Numbered from the stretch's first letter, positions 1-6,680 are shown. The stretch is DNA of 6,680 bases from an uncultured Lachnospiraceae bacterium (GCA_934434905.1 CAKSAI010000177.1:1-6680); one strand, 5' to 3'. Translations and numbers: made by a program. Notes: a model not told the origin generated them from the letters alone.

Positions 1-1851
1 GAATGCCTTCCGAAAAATCCGGTTTTCACCTATACGGAGCAGATACTTTCTGTTGAGCCGGGGGAAGGTACGCTTGCCATAGCTCTGGAAGAAGCAGCGG
101 CGAAAATGAAGGCAGCAGATGCAGAGCATCCGGTCTCTGTTATTCTGGAGCTGGCAGATGGTGAATATGTGCTTGACAAGACCATTCTGTTGGATATTCC
201 GAAGTCTGCTTTTGCAAAACTGACGGTTAGGGGAACCAAAGGAGCAAAGCCGTTGGTCCATGGCTGTACGCCCCTGAAACTGTCTGAGTTTAAAAAGGCA
301 GAAAACGAAGATTACTACATCTACCAGTGTGAGAGGAATGAGGATGGTGAATATCCGGTTTTCCATGATCTTTATGATAATGGCAGACGGATACCGATTG
401 CTACCGGCAGCAGATATCTTACCAAAGTGAATTTTGATAACGCCGATGATCGTAGGGATGAAGCGAATTACAAAGGAATCTATGTGGATCGCCGCGCGGT
501 AGAGGAACTGGATGAGGTGGCGTTTCCGACAGAATTTACGATTTTTGTGGAGTGGGAGTATGCCACGTTACATGCAGTTGGTGTAGATTATAGCGACACG
601 AAGGTGGTAGATGATGTGGAGGTTGTCCGTCTTAAGATTGCAGAGGAGGAGATGGTGGATTTCGCAAGAGGTATTCATCATTTCCTGTCAATTGCAAATC
701 GCGTATCATACTTCGGAAACAATCGTTCCTTACTCAAGCCGGGTACCTGGGCGTATGATGCAACCGTTGGAAAACTGTATTATTATCCAGAAAACGGGAA
801 GATGACAGCACCTGCATTTGCAGCGCTGCCTACGCTTATCTCCCTGAAGGGTGTTTCGCATGCCACATTTGAAAATCTTAGCTTTACCGGAACAGGCAAT
901 TTACGTCTTGCGACACAGTCGTACCGAAGTACCTTGATGAATGATGAGGGAAACCGGGGAATTCTTCCGATGGCTGCGATCATGCTGGATGATTGTGCCA
1001 ACATTGAGGTTAAGAACTGCACCTTTACGGAACTTGGAACGAATGGTATTCGTTCACAAAACGCACTGATCGGTGCAGATATCTGCGACTGTCATTTTGA
1101 GAATATAGCGATGTCAGCGATTACAATCGGACACCGCACTGCGAAGTGGCAGGAGGACGACTGCAATTATAATCTCGTTATCCGAAATAATGTTATTTAT
1201 AATATTGCAATGGAATTCCCCGGCTCCCCGGCAGTGTATATCTCACATGTAGATCAGGCTCAGATCATACATAATTCGATTTGTAAAACGGCCTACAGTG
1301 CAATTGCGATGGGCTGGCTGGTGGAATGGGACTGGTATAAGGAAGGCGATTTTGGCAAGAAGGTGAACGCGCGTTATGTGGAGATTGCCTATAATCGTAT
1401 TATTGATTATATGCTTCTGCTATGCGACGGAGCAGGCGTCTATGTAGGCGGGGCAAATTATATTAAGGAATATCCGGAAACCTTCAATGTAATACATGAC
1501 AACTACGTAGAACGCACGGAGCTGAAGAATAATTCGGATCGGGGATATTATATTGACATGTGTGCTTCCAACTGGGAGGTACGTGATTGTGTGGCGGTCA
1601 ATACCTACCTGCCGATGTGGTGTCAGTATCTGATCGTTGGGGATCTTGTGTATAACAATCGTGTGGATGGCATATATGCTACGCAGAAGATTAAGAAGGA
1701 GAATCATTCGCCGGAGCGGAATACGCTGTACAGCAATGTGTATATTGAGGAGGAAGGCAAGGAGGCCTTGCTTGAAAAATATCCAAAGGCGAAGGCGATT
1801 TACGAGTCTTCCGGGGTAATCGGACAATCGAACCGGAGGAGACATTCATGA
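1..1851 (+). CDS. Right-handed parallel beta-helix protein, GH141-like glycoside hydrolase (5' end cut by window edge)
   Basis: The reading frame is open from base 1, so 616 residues are visible and the true start lies upstream. The ATG at 106 has no ribosome binding site and falls inside the conserved N-terminal part, so it is not the start. The early section (about 125-185, residues PVSVILELADGEYVL) resembles the opening strands of carbohydrate-active beta-helix enzymes. A linker motif LLKPGTWAYD...GKLYYYP (about 727-790) is followed by repeated beta-helix coils from about 831 to 1660, with repeats such as NIEVKNCTF, LVIRNNVIYNI and AQIIHNSI. Acidic motifs DGAGVY (1426-1443) and DRGYYIDM (1537-1560) sit in the helix and are candidate active-site segments. 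The order of motifs recalls GH141 enzymes, whose founding activities include alpha-L-fucosidase, but the substrate is not proven. It could equally be another pectate-lyase-fold enzyme. No signal peptide can be assessed because the N terminus is missing. It overlaps the next gene by 4 bases. Confidence 0.88.
   Translation, partial: ECLPKNPVFTYTEQILSVEPGEGTLAIALEEAAAKMKAADAEHPVSVILELADGEYVLDKTILLDIPKSAFAKLTVRGTKGAKPLVHGCTPLKLSEFKKAENEDYYIYQCERNEDGEYPVFHDLYDNGRRIPIATGSRYLTKVNFDNADDRRDEANYKGIYVDRRAVEELDEVAFPTEFTIFVEWEYATLHAVGVDYSDTKVVDDVEVVRLKIAEEEMVDFARGIHHFLSIANRVSYFGNNRSLLKPGTWAYDATVGKLYYYPENGKMTAPAFAALPTLISLKGVSHATFENLSFTGTGNLRLATQSYRSTLMNDEGNRGILPMAAIMLDDCANIEVKNCTFTELGTNGIRSQNALIGADICDCHFENIAMSAITIGHRTAKWQEDDCNYNLVIRNNVIYNIAMEFPGSPAVYISHVDQAQIIHNSICKTAYSAIAMGWLVEWDWYKEGDFGKKVNARYVEIAYNRIIDYMLLLCDGAGVYVGGANYIKEYPETFNVIHDNYVERTELKNNSDRGYYIDMCASNWEVRDCVAVNTYLPMWCQYLIVGDLVYNNRVDGIYATQKIKKENHSPERNTLYSNVYIEEEGKEALLEKYPKAKAIYESSGVIGQSNRRRHS
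1835..1840 (+). promoter_or_regulatory. Ribosome binding site for the GH89 gene
   Basis: GGAGGA lies 7 bases before the ATG at 1848, inside the last codons of the beta-helix gene. It fixes the GH89 start and, with the ATGA overlap at 1848-1851, points to translational coupling of the two genes. Confidence 0.85.
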
Positions 1852-3965
1852 ACAAGATCTTGCAAAGAGCGGGAAAGGTAAAACAGGAAAATATCCCATT
1901 TGTGTTGGATGCAGATGAATTTCGTGCATTGGTGAGTCGTGTTGCGAATGAGACTTATGCAAACGATATCCGGGTGCAGCAGATCCCGTCTTCGGATGGA
2001 ATGGATGCGTATGAGATCTCTGATTCTGAGGGCGGAGTATTGATTAAGGCTACTTCCGGGGTTGCAGCAGCTTCCGCCTTTAATCATTACTTGAAGTATT
2101 ATTGCGGTTATACAGTGGGAGCATTGTTTCGGATCGGTAATTTGCCGGAGGTACCGCCTTCTGTAGGCGCTGTGATACGTAAAAAATCGCCGTTTCATTA
2201 TCGCTATCTGTACAACTACTGTACGTTCGGTTATACATATGCATTTTACGACTGGAAGGATTGGGAAACGGTGCTTGACTGGGCATTACTGTCTGGTTAT
2301 AACCTGATCCTAAATCCAATTGCACAGGAAAGCGTGTGGTTTGAGTTGCTGCAGAGGATTGGGTACAGTAGCAAGGACGCAAAGAAATTTCTTGTAGGTC
2401 CGGCCTTTATGCCATGGCTTCTGATGATGAATATGTCGGATTACAGCGGAGATTATCCAGACTGGTGGTTTGAGGAACGAAAGGAACTTGCGGGGAAATT
2501 CAACAGACGCCTGCAGGCTTTCGGAGCAGGGATCTTATTGCCGGGGTATTGTGGTATGGTGCCCGATGATTTTGGTACTTATTTTCCGGGCAGTAAGATC
2601 GTTGAACAAGGGTTATGGTGTGGCTTGAAGCGGCCTGCCTATCTTCTTCCGGAGGACTCTGAATTCGAACATATAGCTTCTATGTTTTATGAGATTCAGG
2701 GAAGCATACCGGGTGCGGAGAAAGTACATTACTATTCCGTAGATCCATTTCATGAAGGCGGCAACAGTGACGGTATCGATATGGTCTCCTATACAAGAAG
2801 TGTCTTTGCATGCATGGAACGCTATGATCCGCAGGCGGTATGGGCATTCCAGGGATGGCAGAATAATCCGCGCCGAGAAATGTTAAACGCCCTTGACAGA
2901 TCCCGAACGCTGGTTATGAATCTGGTGGCAGAGACCAATTTTAATGCAGGAGACGAGTTTGGAGGATCCCCGTGGATCTATTGCACGGTAAATAATTTTG
3001 GCGGACAGCACCTTCTGCGCGGGAACATCGTCAAGTCCCTTCAGAACCCATATGAAGGATTGAGCGGCAATCACACGATGGTGGGAATCGGAATCATGCC
3101 GGAGGCAGTGGAGACGGATGAGGTCTTTTATGATATCTTTGCTGAAATTGCCTTTTGTGAAGAAAAACCGGATGTGGAAGATTACTTGACTGCATTTGTA
3201 AAGAGAAGATACGGAATCTGCAACGAAGAATTATTAAAGGCATGGCGTATACTTACAGAAAAGGTATATCGTGGCGATCAACAGGATTGCGGAGGTGAAT
3301 CGCCGTTTTGCGCCCGCCCGTCACTTGACGTGAACCGAGTCAGTGAATGGGGAGGTGCGTCAGCAGTGAAAGATCAGGGCACACTTACATCCGTCATAGA
3401 ACTATTGCTGACAGAATACGATACCTGCTGTGGTTCTGCGGCATATCGTTACGATCTTGTTGATTTCACCCGGCAGTTCCTTGCAAATGATTCATGGAGA
3501 TTGGTCTATGGTTTGCAGAAGGCTTATTGTGAGAAGGACAGGGAAGCTTTTTTAAAATTTTCCGGTGAATTCCTGGGCCGTTTCGACCTGATGGAAGAAT
3601 TGTTGGGTACCCACGAACATTTCCTGCTTAGCCGATGGTTAGAACCGGCCAAAAGGCTTGGGAGAGACGAGCTGGAAAAGAGATGGCTCGAATGGAATGC
3701 AAGGGCACAGATTACAGTATGGGCACCGAAGGCAGGAGATATTCTGCATGATTATGCAGCAAAGGAATGGTCCGGTATGATCCGTGATTTCTACAAGCCG
3801 CGTTGGGAGGCATTTATCTCCATGCTGGAAGTATCTCTGCATTCGGGCAAAGCGATTGAGTCATATGAACAATACGATCAGGAAATCCTTTTTACATACG
3901 GGCGTAAGGCTTATCCGACAGAGCCGGAAGGTGATACGAGGGAGACAGTTCGAAAGGTTCTGTGA
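1848..3965 (+). CDS. Alpha-N-acetylglucosaminidase, glycoside hydrolase family 89 (NAGLU-like), probably cytoplasmic
   Basis: This 705-residue protein should remove terminal alpha-linked N-acetylglucosamine from oligosaccharides such as mucin-type GlcNAc-alpha-1,4-Gal caps. It lines up, from memory, with human NAGLU over its whole length. The N-terminal domain is about residues 1-112. The TIM barrel (about 113-435) has YNYCTFGYTYAFYDW (122-136), GPAFMPW (184-190), DPFHEGG (299-305), NNFGG (382-386) and GIGIMPEAV (413-421). The helical C-terminal domain carries RPSL (490-493), RYDLVDFTRQ (534-543) and YKPRW (649-653). By alignment the acid/base is E303 (human DTFNEM) and the nucleophile is E419 (human GTGMAPEGI). 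The N terminus is polar with no signal peptide, unlike lysosomal or secreted GH89 enzymes, so action on imported sugars is inferred. Some usually conserved residues differ: the GQEAxW signature reads AQESVW (159-164). The start is set by the GGAGGA site and the overlap with the upstream gene. Confidence 0.95.
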   Translation: MNKILQRAGKVKQENIPFVLDADEFRALVSRVANETYANDIRVQQIPSSDGMDAYEISDSEGGVLIKATSGVAAASAFNHYLKYYCGYTVGALFRIGNLPEVPPSVGAVIRKKSPFHYRYLYNYCTFGYTYAFYDWKDWETVLDWALLSGYNLILNPIAQESVWFELLQRIGYSSKDAKKFLVGPAFMPWLLMMNMSDYSGDYPDWWFEERKELAGKFNRRLQAFGAGILLPGYCGMVPDDFGTYFPGSKIVEQGLWCGLKRPAYLLPEDSEFEHIASMFYEIQGSIPGAEKVHYYSVDPFHEGGNSDGIDMVSYTRSVFACMERYDPQAVWAFQGWQNNPRREMLNALDRSRTLVMNLVAETNFNAGDEFGGSPWIYCTVNNFGGQHLLRGNIVKSLQNPYEGLSGNHTMVGIGIMPEAVETDEVFYDIFAEIAFCEEKPDVEDYLTAFVKRRYGICNEELLKAWRILTEKVYRGDQQDCGGESPFCARPSLDVNRVSEWGGASAVKDQGTLTSVIELLLTEYDTCCGSAAYRYDLVDFTRQFLANDSWRLVYGLQKAYCEKDREAFLKFSGEFLGRFDLMEELLGTHEHFLLSRWLEPAKRLGRDELEKRWLEWNARAQITVWAPKAGDILHDYAAKEWSGMIRDFYKPRWEAFISMLEVSLHSGKAIESYEQYDQEILFTYGRKAYPTEPEGDTRETVRKVL

Positions 3966-3973
3966 TTATTACA

Positions 3974-4018
3974 TGCAAAAAAGAATGCCATATCGTCGAA
4001 TATGGCATTTTTTTTGCA
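3974..4018 (+). terminator. Intrinsic terminator after the GH89 gene
   Basis: A perfect 10-bp inverted repeat, AATGCCATAT (3984-3993) and ATATGGCATT (4000-4009), encloses a 6-base loop. The eight-T run at 4008-4015 includes the last two stem bases. The structure starts about 18 bases after the GH89 stop. The A-run at 3977-3982 can pair with the T-run, and flanking TGCA copies (3974-3977 and 4015-4018) extend the symmetry, so it could also stop transcription on the minus strand. It separates the glycosidase pair from the isomerase-aldolase-cupin genes. Confidence 0.88.
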
Positions 4019-4059
4019 CCAATCGTACATTTTGGGTCGTATGCGAAATCTATGCCGTT

Positions 4060-4068
4060 TGATAAAAT
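4060..4068 (+). promoter_or_regulatory. Candidate extended -10 promoter for the isomerase operon
   Basis: TGATAAAAT reads as an extended -10 element: TG, one base, then TAAAAT, which matches TATAAT at 5 of 6 positions. It sits about 30 bases before the isomerase start and downstream of the terminator, which is where a promoter for the second unit is needed. No convincing -35 box lies 16-18 bases upstream (TATGCG at 4040-4045 is poor), so recognition would rest on the extended -10 or on an activator. Confidence 0.45.
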
Positions 4069-4086
4069 GAAGAAAAGTTGTGAACC

Positions 4087-4092
4087 GGAGGA
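4087..4092 (+). promoter_or_regulatory. Ribosome binding site deciding the isomerase start
   Basis: GGAGGA has 7 bases before the ATG at 4100 but only 1 base before the in-frame ATG at 4094. It therefore selects 4100 and rules out the far-upstream in-frame ATG at 3962, which would read through the terminator. Confidence 0.85.
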
Positions 4093-4099
4093 CATGTTT

Positions 4100-5074
4100 A
4101 TGAACGAGAGAAAGTATTCAGTTTTCATTGACAATGTGGGCTCCTGTAGTGACCGTTATTGCGGTGCTTACGGAAGACCATATACGATTGAAGAGAAGTT
4201 TGAACGGGTAAAATCGATCCCATTGTTGAGCGCGGTCGATATTGTGCTGAGTCCGGGCTTTATCAATGAGAAGTCACTTATTAAAGAGTGCCTGGCAAAG
4301 ACGGGACTGAAGGTAGGCTCAATTGCGGTAGATACTTTTGCGGATCCTGTTTTTCAGAAGGGCAGCTTTGCGGCAGTTGACAAGAAAGTAAGAGATCTTG
4401 CCATCAAGTGTGCGAAGGAAGCCATTGACTTTGCGGCGGAAGTGGGCTGTGACATTATGACTACCTGGCCGGGACAGGACGGATATGACTACATCTTTCA
4501 GGCGGATTACATCAAGGAACGTACCTTATTCCAGGAGGCCATGATAGAGTTGTGCGACTACAATCCCGATATGACGGTCACGATGGAGTATAAGATCAAG
4601 GAACCGCGGACCCATTGCTATATCAGTACGGTGGGAAGCGCACTTCTTATGTGTGAGGCCAGCGGAAAGAAGAATCTCGGAATCGCATTGGATTACGGTC
4701 ATGCAGCCTTAGGTTATGAGACACCGGCAGAGGCAGTTGCGATGTGCAAGATGTACGGTGATAGGTTAAAGCATATCCACATCAATGACAATTATCGTCT
4801 CTGGGACGATGATCTGATCGTCGGAAGCGTACATACCCTGGAGTATCTGGAATTCATATACTGGCTGCGCAGAACCGGATATGACGGATATATGACACTG
4901 GATCAGTTCCCATATCGGGAAGACGGAAGAGATGCTGTGGCGGAGAGCGCAGAATGGCTGGATTACCTGGAATCCCTGGTCGATCGGGCAGATATGGACG
5001 AGATTCATAGTGTGATTGCTAAGAACAGCGGGATTGAGGCAAGCAGATTAATGAGAAAGCTGATAAAAGGATAA
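4100..5074 (+). CDS. TIM-barrel sugar isomerase, L-rhamnose isomerase (RhaI)-like with a two-metal site
   Basis: This 324-residue protein belongs to the xylose isomerase-like TIM-barrel superfamily and should interconvert an aldose and a ketose using divalent metal. The motifs appear in order: WPGQDGYDY (123-131), EYKIKEP (163-169), LDYGH (197-201), HIHINDNYRLWDDDL (225-239) and LDQFPYRED (267-275). From memory these match the Pseudomonas stutzeri L-rhamnose isomerase type segment by segment: EYKxFEP, VDxGHH, HFNDxxxxDDDL and LDQSH. Predicted ligands are E163, D198, H227 and D268 for one metal, with H201, D236 and D238 for the second. One-metal ketose 3-epimerases of the same fold usually end with Glu where this has D268, and lack the DDD cluster. 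The gene opens a unit after the terminator and its stop lies 4 bases before the aldolase gene. The true substrate could be rhamnose, fucose or another sugar. An epimerase role is less likely but not excluded. Confidence 0.82.
   Translation: MNERKYSVFIDNVGSCSDRYCGAYGRPYTIEEKFERVKSIPLLSAVDIVLSPGFINEKSLIKECLAKTGLKVGSIAVDTFADPVFQKGSFAAVDKKVRDLAIKCAKEAIDFAAEVGCDIMTTWPGQDGYDYIFQADYIKERTLFQEAMIELCDYNPDMTVTMEYKIKEPRTHCYISTVGSALLMCEASGKKNLGIALDYGHAALGYETPAEAVAMCKMYGDRLKHIHINDNYRLWDDDLIVGSVHTLEYLEFIYWLRRTGYDGYMTLDQFPYREDGRDAVAESAEWLDYLESLVDRADMDEIHSVIAKNSGIEASRLMRKLIKG
5065..5071 (+). promoter_or_regulatory. Ribosome binding site for the aldolase gene
   Basis: AAAAGGA overlaps the last codons of the isomerase gene and ends 7 bases before the ATG at 5079. 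It is weaker than the GGAGGA sites of the neighbouring genes, which fits translation partly dependent on ribosomes finishing the isomerase gene. Confidence 0.6.
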
Positions 5075-5078
5075 CACT

Positions 5079-5801
5079 ATGAATATCTTGCAGAAAACAT
5101 ACAAAAAAGAAATCGAAGAATTAGTGGAAGCATGCCACAGATGTGCAGAATTGAATTATGTGACATCCTCCGGCGGAAATCTGTCACTTCGTCTGGATGG
5201 TGATAAACTGCTGATCACACCGACAAAGACCTTGAAACGCACCATGCGTTTTGAAGATATCTGTGTCATTGACTTAGATGGTAATATCTTATATGCAGCG
5301 GAAGGGAAGAAGCCCACGGGAGAATGGCTCTTCCATACCAGGATCATGAAGAAGCGTCCGGACATCAAGGCAATCGCCCATACGCATCCACCGATCCTGA
5401 CCGGATTTGCCATTGCCAATAATGGGATGATGGAGAAGCCCTTCCTGCCGGAGCCGATCATTGAAGTCGGCCCCATCCTGATGGTGCCTTATGAGACGCC
5501 GCTGTCGGAGGCTCTTTCCAGACAGTTTGATGCAGTGATCGAGAAGTCGAATGGCTTCCTGATGGAAAACCATGGAGCAGTGTTCTGCTCACCAATCGGA
5601 ATCGAGGATGCGGTAGAGCTCCTTAATATGTCCGAATGTATGGCGGAATCTGTCCTGGTGGCAAAGCTTCTGGGCAATGCAAAGACGATTCCGGAAAATT
5701 ATGTGAAAGAGATGGATGAAGTGATCGCTGTACGTAATCTGAAGATGCCGGGGGCAGACGGAAAATATCATTCTGCCAGTGAATTATATGGCATGGAGTA
5801 G
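5079..5801 (+). CDS. Class II (zinc) aldolase, L-fuculose-1-phosphate aldolase-like
   Basis: This 240-residue protein has the aldolase II/adducin fold and should cleave a ketose 1-phosphate to dihydroxyacetone phosphate and an aldehyde. Visible motifs are SSGGNLS (30-36, phosphate-binding loop), ITPT (46-49), KPTGEWLFH (78-86), AHTHPP (100-105) and MENHGA (162-167). By comparison with E. coli FucA (E73, H92, H94, H155), the zinc ligands are H101, H103 and H165 and the catalytic Glu is E82. L-ribulose-5-phosphate 4-epimerases (AraD, UlaF) carry Asp at the E82 position, so the aldolase reading is favoured. Length is close to the FucA norm of about 215 with a C-terminal extension of roughly 20 residues. 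It is cytoplasmic, with no signal or membrane segment. It lies 4 bases after the isomerase gene and is surely cotranscribed with it, consistent with a pathway of isomerisation, phosphorylation and cleavage. The exact substrate is unknown. Confidence 0.88.
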   Translation: MNILQKTYKKEIEELVEACHRCAELNYVTSSGGNLSLRLDGDKLLITPTKTLKRTMRFEDICVIDLDGNILYAAEGKKPTGEWLFHTRIMKKRPDIKAIAHTHPPILTGFAIANNGMMEKPFLPEPIIEVGPILMVPYETPLSEALSRQFDAVIEKSNGFLMENHGAVFCSPIGIEDAVELLNMSECMAESVLVAKLLGNAKTIPENYVKEMDEVIAVRNLKMPGADGKYHSASELYGME

Positions 5802-5853
5802 CGCAGTAACGAAGCCTGTAGTTCAGGATTACATAGTAAATAATCATACACAG

Positions 5854-5863
5854 AGAGGAAGGA
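5854..5863 (+). promoter_or_regulatory. Ribosome binding site for the cupin gene
   Basis: AGAGGAAGGA is a purine-rich site 4 bases before the ATG at 5868. It excludes the ATG at 5863, which overlaps the site and meets a stop after four codons (ATG TTA TGT CAG TAG). Confidence 0.75.
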
Positions 5864-5867
5864 TGTT

Positions 5868-6680
5868 ATGTCAGTAGCAAAGAAATTATTAGAAGAAGGA
5901 AAGGGCGTATATCGCCTTGCACCAACGTGGGTGCCGCGTTCCTTCTGCCGTCCGGGTAAGCGGATCAAGCTTCACCCAGATGACTATTATGTGTTGGGAC
6001 TGGAGAGAGGCGGAATCGATGAACGCTGGTTTGCCTCCACAACCTGGGCAGAGAACGGTCCGGGAACACCGGAGGATGAAGGATTGAGCTATATCGTATC
6101 TGCCGATGGCTCAGAACATGTACTGCTGCGTGATGCAGTAGAGGAACTGAAGGGAGAGGTTATCGGAGAAGACCTCTGGAACAAGTACCACAAATGGCCG
6201 ATGTTCTCCAAATTCTTTGATAACTTAGGACCCTTGCCGCACCACATCCATCACAGGGATGAACATGCGAAGCGCGTTGGCGCAGACGGAAAGCCGGAGA
6301 TGTATTTCTTCCCGTCTCAATGTAACAATTACGGCGGAGAATTCCCGTTTACCTTCTTTGGATTGAATCCGGAGACTACAAAAGAACAGGTAAAGGAATG
6401 TTTGGAGAACTTTACCAAGGGTGATAACAAATTACTGGATCTGTCGCAGGCATACAAGATCACGCTGGATACCGGCTGGGATGTACCGCCTGGAGTGCTT
6501 CACGCACCGGCCAGCTTATGTACCTACGAACCGCAGTTCGCAAGTGACGTATATGCAATGTATCAGTCCGTATTATACTTCGATCATGCAGTACCCGAAG
6601 ACTTGCTGTGGAAGAACTGCCCGGAAGAGGAGAAAGGAAACTTTGATTATCTGGTGGATGTGATCGACTGGGATAAGAAC
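5868..6680 (+). CDS. Cupin sugar isomerase-like protein, related to type I mannose-6-phosphate isomerase (3' end cut by window edge)
   Basis: The frame is open from the ATG at 5868 to the right edge, giving 271 residues with no stop, so the C terminus is missing. A double-stranded beta-helix (cupin) core is visible. PLPHHIHHRDEHAKR (122-136) and GKPEMYFF (141-148) give the His and Glu metal ligands, probably H126, H128 and E144. DTGWDVPPGVLHAP (201-214) gives the last His, H212. The order and spacing match type I mannose-6-phosphate isomerases (pHiHp..., KpE, w.vPaGtvHA), so a zinc-dependent sugar or sugar-phosphate isomerase is the best family guess. The region before 110 and the insert around 150-190 are not typical of E. 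coli ManA, so the substrate may differ. It begins 66 bases after the aldolase gene with no terminator between, so it probably belongs to the same operon. The protein is cytoplasmic by appearance. Confidence 0.8.
   Translation, partial: MSVAKKLLEEGKGVYRLAPTWVPRSFCRPGKRIKLHPDDYYVLGLERGGIDERWFASTTWAENGPGTPEDEGLSYIVSADGSEHVLLRDAVEELKGEVIGEDLWNKYHKWPMFSKFFDNLGPLPHHIHHRDEHAKRVGADGKPEMYFFPSQCNNYGGEFPFTFFGLNPETTKEQVKECLENFTKGDNKLLDLSQAYKITLDTGWDVPPGVLHAPASLCTYEPQFASDVYAMYQSVLYFDHAVPEDLLWKNCPEEEKGNFDYLVDVIDWDKN

Noticed and set aside
1420..1845. Minus-strand open frame of 141 codons inside the beta-helix gene
   Set aside because: It lies antisense to a clearly coding frame with recognisable beta-helix repeats, has no credible ribosome binding site, and its translation shows no familiar domain.
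1800..2198. Minus-strand open frame of 132 codons across the beta-helix/GH89 junction
   Set aside because: It is antisense to the well-supported GH89 N terminus and the coupling overlap, and its sequence is low in recognisable motifs.
3962..4099. In-frame ATG at 3962 that would extend the isomerase by 46 residues
   Set aside because: The extension would translate the terminator hairpin and T-run, overlaps the GH89 stop, and has no good ribosome binding site of its own. GGAGGA at 4087-4092 fits the ATG at 4100.
5156..5573. Overlapping minus-strand open frames inside the aldolase gene
   Set aside because: The + strand frame carries all expected aldolase active-site motifs, so these are mirror frames of real coding sequence.
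5815..5827. Small hairpin CCTG-TAGTT-CAGG between aldolase and cupin genes
   Set aside because: The stem has only 4 bp and no T-run follows, so it is not a credible terminator.
5832..5846. AT-rich stretch around TAGTAAATAAT before the cupin gene as a promoter
   Set aside because: No spaced -35 box or TG extension is present, and the short gap after the aldolase gene favours cotranscription.
6421..6663. Plus-strand open frame of 80 codons near the right edge
   Set aside because: It lies out of frame inside the cupin gene, whose frame holds the conserved VPPGVLHAP motif.

Overview
The window looks like a carbohydrate-use locus from a Gram-positive gut-type Firmicute, most likely a Lachnospiraceae-like Clostridium relative. 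The basis is indirect: strong GGAGGA-type ribosome binding sites, tight same-strand gene packing, moderate GC, and protein types common in that group. No rRNA, tRNA, mobile element or CRISPR array is visible. All five genes are on the + strand and almost the whole window is coding.

Left unit (1-3965): the 3' part of a right-handed parallel beta-helix protein, resembling GH141-type glycoside hydrolases, runs in from the left edge. It is translationally coupled by an ATGA overlap to a full-length GH89 alpha-N-acetylglucosaminidase. The GH89 protein keeps both catalytic glutamate motifs and has no signal peptide, so it probably trims imported alpha-GlcNAc-capped oligosaccharides in the cytoplasm. 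A strong hairpin plus T-tract follows the GH89 stop codon.

Right unit (about 4060-6680 and beyond): after a candidate extended -10 promoter come three genes. The first is a TIM-barrel sugar isomerase whose metal-site motifs match the L-rhamnose isomerase (Pseudomonas stutzeri RhaI) type better than the one-metal epimerases. The second is a class II aldolase of the L-fuculose-1-phosphate aldolase type, with a glutamate at the catalytic position. The third is a cupin protein resembling type I mannose-6-phosphate isomerase. It starts at 5868 and is cut by the right edge.

Taken together, the window suggests cleavage of a complex glycan followed by aldose-ketose isomerisation and retro-aldol cleavage of a phosphorylated sugar. 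The phosphorylating kinase and the transporter expected for such a pathway are not in the window. The actual sugar, and whether the two units serve the same glycan, are inferences.
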